Notes: a model not told the origin generated them from the sequence alone. DNA of 64,000 bases from Ypsolopha sequella (GCA_934047225.1 OW203992.1:17721501-17785500), one strand, 5' to 3'. Counted from the first letter of the stretch, positions 53,001 to 62,165 are shown. Made by a program: numbers and translations.

Positions 53001-56000
53001 ACAGAGGAGGGCTGACTAAGCCATCAAAAAGCATTCAAAAAATCTGCCAAACCGCAGAGAAAATCCTGAGAGTTTGAGGCTGTAGCTACAAAAAAAAGTG
53101 TAGGAAAACCACAGCACTTTACATCTATGATAAACCAAATTTCACAAAGATTATTGGTAGAGACAGACGTACTTGAAGACCTACATGACCATTCGTTGGA
53201 TAAATCCGTGTTCGACACGTATTTGAAACTTAGAATACATCACATGACGAAGGAAATTACTGCACCCATCGAAAATATACGCCCATTTCTGACGAAAACA
53301 ATAATTTTCAAAGGTCAATAAATGCGTTTATTTTTGGCTGCTTTGTAAATCTTAATGACATGCAAAAATCAAACGTACTCACTAGAGAAAATTGAGAAAT
53401 TGAACAACCATTAAGTTTGAAAAAAATTAAGGTTCTCAGTAAAACGATTCAATTTGTATGCGAAGGTCAATATGTTATTTTTATTTTTGTCGTTTTTATA
53501 TAATAATATGTAAAATAGTCATTCTGGAGTTTGCAACAAATTGTTTCTTTTATACTCTGATTATATTTCTGAGTTTTATTATTTTTATCATTATTTCACA
53601 ATTGTTTGAGAGTTTTGAGTGTTAAGGAGGCTAGTTTTCATGGCGGCCCCTTCCTCTCAAAATATGTATTTTTAGTGGGAGTGGACCGTGTGAGGGTGGA
53701 TATATGTATGTAAACGTGGTATTCTTAGTTTTGAAAATAAAGTTGATTATTTCATTCCATAAATATTTGGCAGGTTTCTCAATTTCATATTTTATCTACT
53801 CCCATACTACAATAAGGTAATTGCATCATCAGAATCAGTTTTATAAGTACCTATACTGTTTACCTGATAATATTACATTATAACACCGTGATTCCGCGCT
53901 GCTATTGGCCCAATTTACTATAACACCTCTAGAGAGCCAATCAACAACAGCGACGAGAAATAAGACCGTATCCTAGTTGCTTCTAATTGGTACTCAAGGC
54001 AGCATTACTCGGGGTTCATGAACGAGTGTTCTTCTCATTTTTCGTGAAATTGTTAGTTGAAAATATGATTAAAATACGATATTTTTGATGCTCGTAGATT
54101 AAGTATTGTGTCCAACTGAACATAAATAGACATTTCGACACTCGTGTAAAACTATTACGAAACTCACTTGGTTCGTTTCGTTAACAAGCACTCGTGTCCC
54201 AATGACTTAAATTATGTTACAGTTGCACAAAATACTATGATAATCTCTAACTGTATTGAACTCAAATTAGTTCTCTAACTGTACAACAAGTATTATTAAG
54301 GCTTTTTTTATCCAGATCGATATCGATAAAGTCTGTAAACCGGTAGTCCGGTACATGCCTAGTTGCAAGCGTTTGAAAGATAGGGCTGTAGCCGGCTTGA
54401 AATCGACGTACTGATAAAAATACTGCCATCTTGTTTTTTCTTACGTAGAGTTGTATATGTGAAAGTAGCATAGCTTTACCATCCTAGGTTTCTGCTTAAT
54501 TCGATTTTGTCTATTGGTTTATTGGTCTGAGAAGATAATAGTGTGAATTTCATAAGTGGAAATTAAATATAAACCGGTAAGTTTGAACTTCAAAGAAAAT
54601 CATAATACATTCTTTCAATCTTCTAAAACATGAGGATGTGTGTATTTTTATTTACGTTTTCTTTAGGTTTTAGAATCTTTTTTGCAACTACCATATTTGG
54701 CTTCGTATGCTTTCCCGTCAAAAACATTGTTGTTCATATACGGCTTCGTATGCATTTGAGCTTTTTTACTGCTTTTTCAGAAATGGATCCTTCTCGCTTT
54801 TATGGCACTTCTAAGCATGTTCAGCCTATACCTGGTGATGGTTTCGTGAGTGATGATAATATTTATTGCTTTTGACTCCGACCCTGACTACGAACCTTCC
54901 TCTAGTCGAGCACCTAAAAGAAAACATGTTATCATATCCAACTCCGAATCTGATAGTTCTGATGATGATAATGTGGCTTTACAAAACTACCAGGCTCCGT
55001 CTACATCGAAGGGAAAAGGAAGGGCAAAGGGTAAAAAAGCGAAAAAAGACCAAGTTATTTGGAAAAATTATAAAATGCCAGGCTATGATAAAAAACACTT
55101 TGTGTTCAAAGGAAATACAGATTTACCGGATATGATAAAACAGTTAGATTCACCAGCAGATATTTCAAGTTTTTGTTCACGGATGATATGACTGATTATA
55201 TTGTTGAGCAATCCAACATTAAATCTGTTCAAGATAACATCAACAAGCCAGCAACTATAACAAAAGAAGAAATCGAAACATTCATAGGAATCGTTTTTTT
55301 TATGTCCTGTGTGAAATTGCCATCAACAAGTATGTATTGGTCAAAGAATGTAGGTCAGTCGCAAGTTCAAGAGGCTATGACATGTAACCGATTTGAAACT
55401 ATGAAACAATTCTTGCAATTTAACAATAATGAAAACTATCATCCTGGGATCACCGTCATCAAGCCGAGTCGGCTCTCCATCCAGTTTGCCTGATTCACCA
55501 ACACCCAGCAAAAAGTCCCGAAAAACTCGTTCAAAACGAAAAACATTCTTTCACAAAGTGTGAAAAATGTGAAGTCTTTTTGTGTTATAACAACAAAAGA
55601 AACTGCTTCGTAGATTTTCACAAAATGTAATTGAAAATTTACTTGAACGCATTCAAAGCCATATATGACTCCACATTATTTTACTATAATGCATACGAAG
55701 CCATATATGTCTTCATACTTTTATTTCTAATATATGGGATGTAATTTTTTTTTTCCAAATTGTTTCGGTTATTTTGGCTAAATAAATCAACATTTTGAAA
55801 CAAGAAATTTTTTATTGCATCTCCTTGATAATTCATGCAGTAAGGGGTTAAGCTTGTTACGACAAAATCGTGGCTAATTGTGCATTTAATATCAAACTGT
55901 TGATTTATAAATCTAACTTACACTGAACTATTGGCGTGAATTGCCACAGACCAATTACTTCTCAATTTTAACTTTTTTAATATGAAAAACAAATTTAAGT

Positions 56001-58123
56001 TGTGCTCTTTGTACCGAGCGACTGACATTTAACCTTAAGTCATGTTTCACCGAATCAAAACTAACTCTTTTCTGTTCTTTCTAGAACTTGTACACGATAA
56101 ACTACTGAATTTGGAAGAAGAAAGAATAAAAATAGAAAAACAAAAATTCTTGGAGAAGAAAAGGTGCAATAACATAAAAATGAAAATGGAAAAGGACCGA
56201 CTTGATATTGAAAGGCAAAGAAATGCGTTACTTGAAAAGTGAGTAATAAAATAAGCTAATAAGAAACAAGAGTCTGTCTAGGGAATGTTGACAGTAACTT
56301 TATCTGACACGGATATGGGCTAGTTATATTTTCATAATTTTTCCCTTGTCTTTTATACTGTTACTGTCAAGATTCGCTAGACAAACTCTATTTAGTATAT
56401 TAGGGTCAAAAAGAATAACATTTAAATTAAAAATAAAATACATATGTACATATAGCGTTAATTTTAGTTATTCCTGTCAATACATACATTTTTTCAATGT
56501 AATTTAGCTTATGTATATATATATAACGCTTAAGAACTATTTTACAATCAAGAAAATTTTGTTTTGACAGCACTAAAACTGAAATTAAAGCCTTCAGAAT
56601 CGGCATTATTGTAATATAATCTAATTAAAAAATAATATATACCTAACTAAGTATCTATTATGAATAATTTTAGTGTAAAATGAAAAAAACTACTGAAGTA
56701 TTTTTTTTTCAAAATTCCACAATCTTTTTTCATCATTTCATTACTAAGACTAGTTTCTGCCTACGACTTCTAGTATAGAAGGCGCAGTCCCGTTTGTCAC
56801 CCTTCGTGTACCGGACGGAACCCTAAAAAGCAATACTCAACAGGAAATATGTTATCCAAATCCGTTACGTAGTTTTATGTGAATAGGACAGACCGACAAA
56901 AATTATTGGATTTTTTTATTTAAACAGTGACAACACCCTTTTTGCAATTCACATGGCTTAATTTCTAAAAAAGTTTTTTTTTAATCTATTTCAGAGGATA
57001 TACGCCATTTTAAGACATAGTATTCTTTATTTTGGTATATACATTAACTATTATTTTTTCATGATTTTTTTAAATAATTGTCCGATATGATGTCACTTGA
57101 GAATTTCAGACATTATACTGATTGTGATGCTTATAAAGAAAAGTGATCTGTCTCTGTCTGTCTACTCATCTGTCATCCATCTGTCAAATCAGTCGGAAGC
57201 AAATTTGTATAAATTTATCTTGATACCAAAGGTCACATTTCTAAACATCCATTTCTCAAGTGACGTCACACGAAGGCAAATGGAAGTTGCAGCTTTTTCG
57301 TAAAAATATTCATCATCATGAAGTTTTTTAGACCACAAGTTCTAAAATAATGGTTTTCGAATTAAGACTGTACCTGAGCCTAGAGCATGACCAACTCCAG
57401 GCTATCTAGGATTCGTTTGAAGAAATTCGGACTCTCCTTGTATTGAAAAAAATATATTTGGTTTATTAATCTTTTCTTTAGGGATCTTACGTATAAACAA
57501 TGTACTAAGATATATACTTTTGTCAAAAAAATATGTTTTGCACCCTTTTTTTTTTTGTTTTCAACCGTTCGCTTCAAGAATGCGGTTAAGAGATGAACTT
57601 GATTTTTTTTTCATAAAATAGGTAATAGAAATATGAAGGTATATCACCTAAATTCAATATTTTTTTCCCTACAAAATATTTCAGTATTAGCTAAAAACGC
57701 ACCAATTTGTTGTTTCGCTGCGTGATCACTAGTATTACGCGTCCAAGAACAAGAGGCCAAAGAGCCAACATATAATCGCCTCTATGAAAAGCAAATAAAG
57801 TCTTTGCCATTAGACTTATTGTGTTGGACGGGTAATAAAAAAAAGTTGCTAGAGTATGCCATCTTCTTAACACAACTTAACATAATTTAATCAACTTTAT
57901 TACAAGTATAGATTCACAAAATTTACGACATCAATATGTACTTTTTCGCAGTGTCCGATAATTTACTGATATTTAAAAATAAACGATACCTATGTCAATG
58001 TTGTTTTTTTCATCGCAATCCTTGCTAACTATGCAGGTATTACACATTGGAATGCAAAATTTAAGTAATATAAATTTTTGTTGCAGGCTTTTGGTAGCTG
58101 TGGAAATGGTCGCTCATCGATAA
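38042..58123 (+). CDS. Myb/SANT-like DNA-binding protein (NAIF1/Harbinger type), multi-exon
   Basis: Reconstructed from consistent GT-AG junctions: exons 38042-38245, 45236-45412, four cassette exons (46228-46290, 46786-46848, 47448-47510, 50130-50192), 51142-51295, 56085-56238 and probably a terminal exon 58087-58123. All phases agree; with all cassettes the product is 325 residues. Exons 1-2 encode a trihelix Myb/SANT-like domain (SPEQLNMLLRFLED, KTPGKWQR then TWSDWKSNVRKKAFKIRK). Exon 51142 has an AT-hook-like KRKGRPV. Exon 56085 is a Glu/Lys coiled coil (LNLEEERIKIEKQ). Such proteins accompany Harbinger transposases or act as host DNA-binding factors. Intron 1 (7 kb) holds an ISL2EU element. 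The last exon is the weakest part. Confidence 0.72.
39274..40999 (+). CDS. YqaJ-type exonuclease/recombinase with SWIM-like zinc finger
   Basis: Two exons, 39274-39413 and 39823-40999, joined by a GT-AG intron across an Arg codon; 438 residues. A SWIM-like Cys/His cluster (VTCHDCAAQKGGCKHSVAF) lies at about residues 108-126. The YqaJ domain follows: PLWHEMRYCRITASKI, MRRGKVLEP (E), LGASPDGL (D), VIEIKCP (E-x-K) and GQIQLQM (Q), i.e. the full PD-(D/E)XK set. The known YqaJ/lambda-exonuclease fold digests DNA ends; in ISL2EU elements its role is thought to be in transposon repair or recombination (inference). Ends 51 bp from the convergent transposase gene. The frame is intact. Confidence 0.88.
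41051..43056 (-). CDS. THAP-domain DDE transposase (ISL2EU type)
   Basis: Exon 1 43056-42880 and exon 2 42502-41051 (GT-AG, phase 0), 542 residues. A THAP zinc finger spans residues 1-85 with C6, C11, C54 and H57 (YCVVPKC, CCEDHF) and the invariant W36. A linker of about 180 residues follows, then a helix-turn-helix-like region (SVLAVQFGVSESTVARHFKE) and a DDE_Tnp_4 nuclease with D371 (IIDCLEI), D446 (MADRGF) and E494 (HVERSIGRL). All catalytic residues are present, so it may be active. THAP binds the terminal repeats and the DDE core cuts and joins DNA in related families. Confidence 0.9.
43369..43465. repeat. Right part of the LINE-tail repeat split by the ISL2EU element
   Basis: 'acccccctgatgttattgggggagagtaagaggatagc' and 'atcatgcctgggattga' match 62864-62945. 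The left part, 'ggtggtagagctgattctgggctc' (38940-38963), matches 62802-62825. Confidence 0.75.
43466..43610. repeat. Internal fragment of the 51371-56056 foldback family
   Basis: 'gatcatgactaattgtgcattcaatttcaaac' through 'gctgaactatttgcgtcaactgccaca' matches 55868-55950 of the long element. Short and diverged. Confidence 0.65.
43611..43958. repeat. Dispersed GGGTTCCATA-type repeat
   Basis: 'agggttccatacccaatgggcaaaacggagccctat' and 'gatagagacctgaaatttcaatatg' are typical of lepidopteran dispersed repeats. Non-coding. Interrupted at its end by the hAT MITE. Confidence 0.6.
43959..44215. mobile_element. hAT-type MITE, copy 2
   Basis: 257 bp, the same family as 27638-27901 (CAGTGACGTGCACAG.. 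ends). Flanked by GCAGATAT (43951-43958) and GGAGATAT (44216-44223), an 8-bp duplication with one mismatch. The arms are about 120 bp. Confidence 0.88.
44383..44478. repeat. 18-bp minisatellite, about five units
   Basis: Units such as CTAGTGTCAGGTACAACC, CTAATGTCAGGGACATTC and CTAGTGTCAGGGACAACC follow each other from 44383; the later units are more diverged. Confidence 0.8.
45010..45075. repeat. Two adjacent perfect hairpins
   Basis: Stem 1: cggtagtaccatagtaaaa (45010-45028) and its exact complement (45034-45052), loop tctgg. Stem 2: gtagagaga (45052-45060) and tctctctac (45067-45075), loop ttttac. They lie in intron 1, 160 nt before exon 2. Confidence 0.8.
45413..46227. other. Intron between exon 2 and cassette a, with dispersed repeats
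   Basis: Holds the lepidopteran repeat words 'aaaccggccaagtacgcctcggactcgcacac' and 'ggttccgtaccacaac' (45459-45512). No gene seen. Confidence 0.55.
46228..46290 (+). CDS. Cassette exon a of the Myb/SANT gene
   Basis: 63 bp, flanked by tatgcag and gtgagt. Encodes VTESYNINND.. ending in IANDV (21 codons, phase 0-0). First of four near-identical copies; this one has Tyr where the others have His. Confidence 0.75.
46347..46476. repeat. tRNA-like/hairpin insertion in cassette intron a
   Basis: Arms 46378-46407 (gccacttagttgaatcacag..) and 46447-46476 are inverted repeats with a few mismatches. The left half also has an A-box-like tagcgcagtg and a B-box-like agttgaatcac, with cctcg (46347) and cgagg (46401) able to pair. 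It is too short for a full tRNA, so probably a SINE-like or hairpin insertion. Absent from the other cassette units. Confidence 0.5.
46786..46848 (+). CDS. Cassette exon b of the Myb/SANT gene
   Basis: 63 bp, acceptor tttgcag, donor gtgagt, encodes VTESHNINND.. ending in IANDV. Flanking intron sequence (agggtaagtatgtac, gggagttaagcgtaacg) is shared with copy c. Confidence 0.78.
47448..47510 (+). CDS. Cassette exon c of the Myb/SANT gene
   Basis: Identical to copy b over the 63 bp, with the same splice sites. The following intron starts like that of b (ccccagtacatttaagaattcctc) and then receives LINE insertions. Confidence 0.78.
47772..47840 (+). pseudogene. LINE protein C-terminal tail fragment
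   Basis: Reads TLNTFKTKLKAHYFSELHP then a stop, like the extreme C-terminus of Jockey/CR1-type RT proteins (TFK..LK..). Marks a LINE insertion in the intron after cassette c. Too short for firm assignment. Confidence 0.4.
47944..49324 (+). pseudogene. 5'-truncated RT protein C-terminus with restriction-like nuclease motif
   Basis: One frame with a single TGA at 48314-48316. The first part resembles an RT thumb (SPHMAYCILKYCLFVPNF; WTQATLPI, stop, FGGLGIRSVSNVALPAFLS). It continues as 327 residues with a zinc cluster (CRCGRSVDQLSHHGLAC) and a PD-(D/E)XK-like core LEPNGLARDDGKRPDGM, then PLVWDATCVD. This C-terminal block is widespread in animal retroelements. The core RT is absent and the TGA makes it a pseudogene. 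Confidence 0.72.
49500..49880. repeat. LINE 3' end and lepidopteran tail repeats
   Basis: 'acgcgggcgatgccgtgggcaaaagctagtat' and 'aaggttgcctggaagatattgatattagcaataagtgccgcctttgcacac' are 3' end words of lepidopteran LINEs. An A/T-rich tail 'gtaataaataaaaaattaaataaa' follows. Confidence 0.6.
50130..50192 (+). CDS. Cassette exon d of the Myb/SANT gene
   Basis: 63 bp with the same acceptor and donor; ends GACATG (Asp-Met) where the others end GACGTG (Asp-Val). Separated from c by 2.6 kb because of LINE insertions. Confidence 0.75.
50193..51141. other. Intron after cassette d
   Basis: The first 280 bp resemble the introns after copies b and c ('aatggtgatg..ggatacaagctgatatatatttaaag'). The rest is unassigned. 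Ends in the acceptor tttttgttttttcag. Confidence 0.5.
52109..52614 (+). pseudogene. THAP domain of the P-like transposase
   Basis: Exon 52109-52185 joins exon 52437-52614 (donor CAA|GTGAGT, acceptor cttaag) across a Lys codon. C3-x4-C8 in MSCYVRGCRSR, FHKFPKNEDIRKRW, and C-x2-H in KVCSKHF form a complete THAP zinc finger. The frame stops (TAG 52612) after the domain, so only the DNA-binding part survives. It could still bind the element ends as a small protein, which is inference. Confidence 0.8.
52870..53321 (+). pseudogene. P-like transposase C-terminal remnant
   Basis: Broken frames with LLMSVKDRGGLTKPSKSIQK, ICQTAEKILR and, at 53127-53321, RLLVETDVLEDLHDHSLD then VFDTYLKLRIHHMTKEI. The RGGLTKPS..ICQ.AE and YLKLR.HH patterns are typical of the C-terminal part of THAP/P-type transposases. 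The catalytic middle is missing. Confidence 0.65.
54783..55630 (+). pseudogene. piggyBac transposase, core deleted and frameshifted
   Basis: ATG at 54783 follows a good acceptor (gctttttcag). Three frames are used in turn: MDPSRFYGTSKHVQPIPGDG; then an acidic/Lys-rich stretch and MPGYDKKHFVFKGNTDLPD; then TITKEEIETFIGIVFFMSC and MTCNRFETMKQFLQFNNNEN. The sequence then jumps to the C-terminal Cys-rich finger CEKCEVFLCYNNKRNC (55559-55630). The whole catalytic Asp region is absent, so the protein cannot transpose. Confidence 0.85.
56239..58086. other. Last intron of the Myb/SANT gene
   Basis: AT-rich with no coding feature. Contains a fragment near 56745-56830 ('cgcagtcccgtttg..gtaccggacggaaccctaaaaag') of the GGTTCCGTA class. 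Ends in the acceptor tttttgttgcag. Confidence 0.45.
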
Positions 58124-58129
58124 AACTCA

Positions 58130-58300
58130 AGTACCACCTGCTTGTACTTTTTATCCATACCTTTGTTATAAATACGAAAGTGTGTTTGTTGGTTTGTCCT
58201 TCTTTCACGCCGCAACGGATCGACGTAATTGTTTGCATAGATATAGTTTATGGGCCGGAGAGTGAAATTGGCTACTTTTAAAGCTAAAGCTAGCAAAAGC
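58130..58300. repeat. Lepidopteran dispersed repeat
   Basis: 'aaatacgaaagtgtgtttgttggtttgtccttctttcacgcc' with 'gcatagatatagtttatgggccggag' is a common lepidopteran repeat unit. Open frames here on both strands are not genes. Confidence 0.6.
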
Positions 58301-59304
58301 TAGTTAGATTTGATGAAAAAAAATCTCATGATGAAAGTGGAATAAACTTTGCAAATTATTATCTAAAATACTACAGCAATGTAAGAAGATAAGCAGATAA
58401 ATTGTGTAAGATAAACCGAAAATAAAGTAAGTTTTACATAATATATTATGTAGTTTTGTTTTGTTTCAAGCCTAACCCAGAGTCTACGAGTATGGGAATC
58501 CAAAATTAAACAGCAAACTTTACGAATTTCGCAGAAGTATGTTCTCCAGTATGATTTTGGTTGATCAACCAAATCTAGAGATAGCCTGTCAAAGTGGCTG
58601 CACTATCTCTCGCCTCACTCGAGGGGGCTATTCCGGAGAAACGGACGAAGCGAGATTTTTAAAAAAATGTAAGGAGTTTGACAGACAAAACGGGTTTTTA
58701 TTTTCGGGAAGGCTAATTCGACAAACTGGTAATTCCACCAAAACTTTGGAATAATAAAATAAATCATCTGGCACAAAATCTGTATGAAAAATAAATCACC
58801 TGTCACTTCGACATAGTGTTACGTAGGTCGTAAAGGCAGGAACGCTACGATACCGTCATCTATTATCCAGAAGCAACGGAATGCTCGCAGTGCCATCTTT
58901 TATCCAGTAGCAGAAGCAAAGCAGCGGCCTTACCACAGCCAACAAAGCAAACAGGAGGCTTTTTGCTTTACTCTTAAAAGTTTGCTTCAAAGCTTTAATG
59001 CTTTCTTTTTTTTAATCCGTAGATTGCGCACACTTTTTCAGATTACGATCGTTTTGCGTTTAGCAGCAAACTACCACACAACCATTCACTCGAAAAAAAA
59101 AACTGCATAGACAAAAACAGCAATGAAACGTTAAATCTCCCGCTTTTATCAGCAAAGTGAAAAATTTTTACACAATTTTAGTAATTAATCTGAAAATAAT
59201 TAATCCAGTATTCGGTTGCATATCAAGGTAAGAAAATTAACATAGCTGTAATTTAGACATGATTGATTATATGGCATACTAATTTGAGGTTATGTTTATT
59301 TCAG
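58301..59304. other. Spacer with minor repeats
   Basis: 'accgtcatctattatccag' and 'gtgccatcttttatccag' (58852-58910) form a short tandem repeat of a type common in Lepidoptera. No gene recognised. Open frames at 58539-58806 overlap on both strands. Confidence 0.4.
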
Positions 59305-60604
59305 AGATTCCTTGTCGCTGCTGCGTACCTGGATGACAACACTGTACAGAAGGAGAAAATCATAGATAATGAAGGAATAGCAAGAAGTCAGGTTTTGAAG
59401 AATCCAAAATTAAGAAAAGGTGCCGTTTCTAACATGTTTCCCAATTTGCCTTCATATCTCACTCAACCAAAGGTGACTCCACGGCCTGGCCCGTCACTCC
59501 AACACCTCAAGGAGCAAGAACGCCATGAGGACGCTACCCAAAAGTTCTTGAAAAGTGATGTGATTGAAACATATGAAGCTTTCAAATCAAATATCAGTGC
59601 ACTAAGCAATGTTTGGGACTCGAAGATATTGTCTGACAAGATATGCAAGTGAGGAAAATGATATGCATTATGTGAAATGTAGTTTTATTGTTGACAGCAA
59701 TTTAAAAGTGAAAGTGTTTTAGGCAAGAATCAGTTGTCTGTCGCCAAATGAGCTCAGATGGATTCTCCCCGATGGACTTACACTAAGTAGGTGGTCACAT
59801 ATTGAAAATATCTTGTCTAGATGTAGACATAACGAATGTCTTCTAAGCTCTACTTCACCATAGTTTTCCATACAAAAGGCTGTTTTTAATATTGTAAGTG
59901 ATGATGACAGAATACAGTCTAATTAAAGATCAACTTGCATTGTTAAACGTAAAAAAACGCCAATACACTTAGCTCTGCTTATAACTTGCTACGGGACTAT
60001 CTATTGCTCCCTACAAAAAGGTACTTGCAACACATAACCTGCTCTCTAAATTTAAAACCTCACTCAACATTGGGTAATGATCACTAATTGTCACATATGG
60101 TTAAAACTTCGTGTAGTAAAGACAAGTTTGTGAATTTAGTTATTGATGTAATGTATATATCAAAGGCGGCCTTAATTACAAAAGTTCTAATGTTAAACTT
60201 TAGCCTGTTCAGTCCATGCTTGGAAAAGATTTAAAATGTTGTTGTTGATGTTATATCTTTTATTCAAGGAAAAGGATTCAAAATATTGTCCATAATCACT
60301 GATAACAACAGGGTCAATCAGAATGTTTTTAACTCCTTGTCGTCTGAAATTTCCATGCTGAACCCTACTTTTTCAGGAGAAGTGATTTACATGCTCTATG
60401 ACTGTTCACATAATTAAAAACATACAGAATAATTGGCTAAACTTAAAAGATAATCTCAAATCCTTTGTATATCCCGATTTTGAGACAGGTGACAAAAAAG
60501 TTGCCTGTTTTCAATACCTAAGACACTTTTATAAAGATGAAAGTAGTAATAAAGCTTATAAATTAAATATGAAGAGTTTATTTCCAAATTCCCTTGAAAG
60601 GTAA
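59305..60604 (+). pseudogene. Second P-element-like transposase remnant
   Basis: An exon-like block 59305-59648 (acceptor tttatttcag, donor AA|GTGAGG) has NPKLRKGAVSNMFPNLPSYL, like the end of a THAP domain, then a linker. A second block from about 59724 reads SCLSPNELRWILPDGLTLSR. A third (about 60265-60604) has ILSIITDNNRVNQNVFNSL and, in another frame, SHIIKNIQNNWLNLKDNL and LNMKSLFPNSLER, the RNase H-like 'H..KNI.NNW' and 'PS..ER' motifs of P transposases. Frame changes and stops make it a pseudogene. Confidence 0.68.
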
Positions 60605-60689
60605 AATGTTACATAAGCAGATAAATTTTTCATTTATCTATCACATTCTGGTGAGTGTTGAAGGCCTGAATGATATGTTGTAGATAGCT

Positions 60690-61860
60690 GAAATGTTCAA
60701 AAATAATTTTAAGGTTGAGTCACCTTTGGACATGTCTAAGGAGGAAGACATGGTACATTGTTCTAGTGGTTCTCGGGATAAAAAGGTGGTAGTCATTACA
60801 GCAAGTGAAATAAGATCTATAATAAGTAAAATGACTCGAGGTAAATCACCTGGGCATGATCATTTGAGTATTGAACATCTGCAATTTGCAGGTATACATT
60901 TGCCACGAGTTTTAGCCATGTTTCAACTACTTACCTGATATGTTAAAAACTTTAGTGCCTATAGTTAAAAATAAAACAGATTGTTCAAGTGATAAAAACA
61001 ATTACAGACCGATCTCATTGGCAACCATTATGGCTAAGGTGCTGGACAGGTTGCTTGACCAACAGTTATGTAGGCATGTCAAATTACATGATGCTCAGTT
61101 TGTCCACCGAAACTGCGGTCCTCTGTCTCAAGCAGACTGTCCAGTACTACACAGCCAGAAATACACCTGTGTATGCCTTATTTCTAGATTTAGAAATAAA
61201 TAAAACTTGTAAAATTCCTCCTGTCATGCTAAATGGCGTTTCTCTTAAGCAAGTTCAAAGTTTTTAGGCTCACTGGGTTAGCGAGACGCTTAGGGATGAT
61301 TTGAACATTGAAGGAGAGTGTAGAGCCTTGTCCGTAAGATCAAATATGCTATCCCGTAGATTTGCATGTTGTACAAAAACAGCCTATTTGCGACCTATGT
61401 GTGAACTATACGAAAAAGGCATATGTGGCTCTGCGCACTCAATACAATAATGCTTTTAGAGCGCTGTTGGGGCTGCGATGGTACTGCAGTGTATCAGGGA
61501 TGCTGGCAGAGGCTAGAGTCGATAGCTTCTCTACTATCGTTAGGCTGCGAACCGCATCCCTGATGCATAGAGTGCGGAGCAGCTCCAACAGTTTTCTACA
61601 GGTGGTAGCGGCCATACTGGATGCGGACCGTGCTTTTATGAAGCACTGGACTAGTGTCAATCTTATTAAAGAGACGAGAAGGGCAGGGTTTATGAAGCCC
61701 TTTCCTTAGCGTCTCTTTATAGTTTTCTATTTCAATTATTTGTTTTGTTTTAAATTGCCTGTTACTAACATAGTAAATAAGTATCTAATCTGTTACTAAC
61801 ACAATATGGAGCTTGTCTCTGAAATAAAAGATTTTTATTTATTTATAAAATTACTTCCAA
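60690..61860 (+). pseudogene. Non-LTR retrotransposon remnant, internally deleted
   Basis: Blocks in order: ITASEIRSIISKMTRGKSPG (RT start), VPIVKNKTDCSSDKNNYRPI then SLATIMAKVLDRLLDQQL, a jump near 61190-61270, then RTQYNNAFRALLGLRWYCSV and RTASLMHRVRSSSNSFLQ (C-terminal end, stop about 61707). The palm and YADD box are missing. A tail with AATAAA-like sequence and TTTATTTATTTA ends at about 61855. Confidence 0.75.
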
Positions 61861-62084
61861 GGATTAAAATTTTATGAACCTAAGTACTAAATATATCTAT
61901 ATGTTTTAATAAATTTTGTATGACTTGCATATATTGGTTTTTTATTTTACGTAATATTAAGGGCTTTTGACCATATCTGAATAAAAACTCTTATGTTAGA
62001 AATACCTATGGTGCTAGAAATTTAATTTTTCCTATATTTTTTTAAATTAATTAATGTCTAGTATAATATGCATTTCCATTTAAA

Positions 62085-62165
62085 TATAGGAACTAAAAAA
62101 GTTACATGTCATGTTTATCTAAAATATATAGGAACTAAAAAAGTTACATGGTCATGTTAATCTAA
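62085..62165. repeat. Short tandem duplication (2 x ~42 bp)
   Basis: 'ataggaactaaaaaagttacatg.tcatgtt.atctaaa' occurs twice head to tail, with a 1-2 base difference. Confidence 0.8.

Larger units (their letters stand above)
51834..54531 (+). mobile_element. P-element-like transposon (inner layer)
   Basis: Perfect 26-bp inverted ends beginning CTCAGACCAATAAACC (51834-51859 and 54506-54531), flanked by a perfect 8-bp duplication AAGATAAT (51826-51833 and 54532-54539). 8-bp duplications and a THAP-domain transposase are hallmarks of the P superfamily. The 2.7-kb interior holds only parts of the transposase, so it is a non-autonomous derivative. Confidence 0.88.
51623..55847 (+). mobile_element. 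piggyBac-like element (middle layer), defective
   Basis: Bounded by TTAA on both sides (51619-51622 and 55848-55851), with inverted ends CCCCTTACCGCAT and ATGCAGTAAGGGG. Subterminal words gcatacgaagccatatatg recur near 51633, 54701, 54736, 55651 and 55691. It carries a rearranged piggyBac transposase and is itself split by the P-like element at 51834-54531. Without that insert it is about 1.5 kb. Confidence 0.88.
51371..56056. mobile_element. Outer foldback element of a three-layer nest
   Basis: Arms of about 250 bp: left 51371-51618, right 55852-56056. Shared words include gctcggtacaa, gcacaactta and acgccaatagttcagt.taagtta.atttataaatcaaca. The arm ends (gattc..) match the MITE at 16688-16836. 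A piggyBac-like element is inserted between the arms. The right end lies 28 bp before exon 56085 of the Myb/SANT gene. Confidence 0.8.

Noticed and set aside
58078..58296. Open frames on both strands
   Set aside because: Fall in a common lepidopteran dispersed repeat; only the first 37 nt (58087-58123) in another frame fit as a terminal exon.
61362..61709. Stand-alone protein-coding gene
   Set aside because: The motif order YNNAFRALLGL ... RTASLMHRVR is the C-terminal tail of a LINE protein, next to other fragments of the same kind of element.
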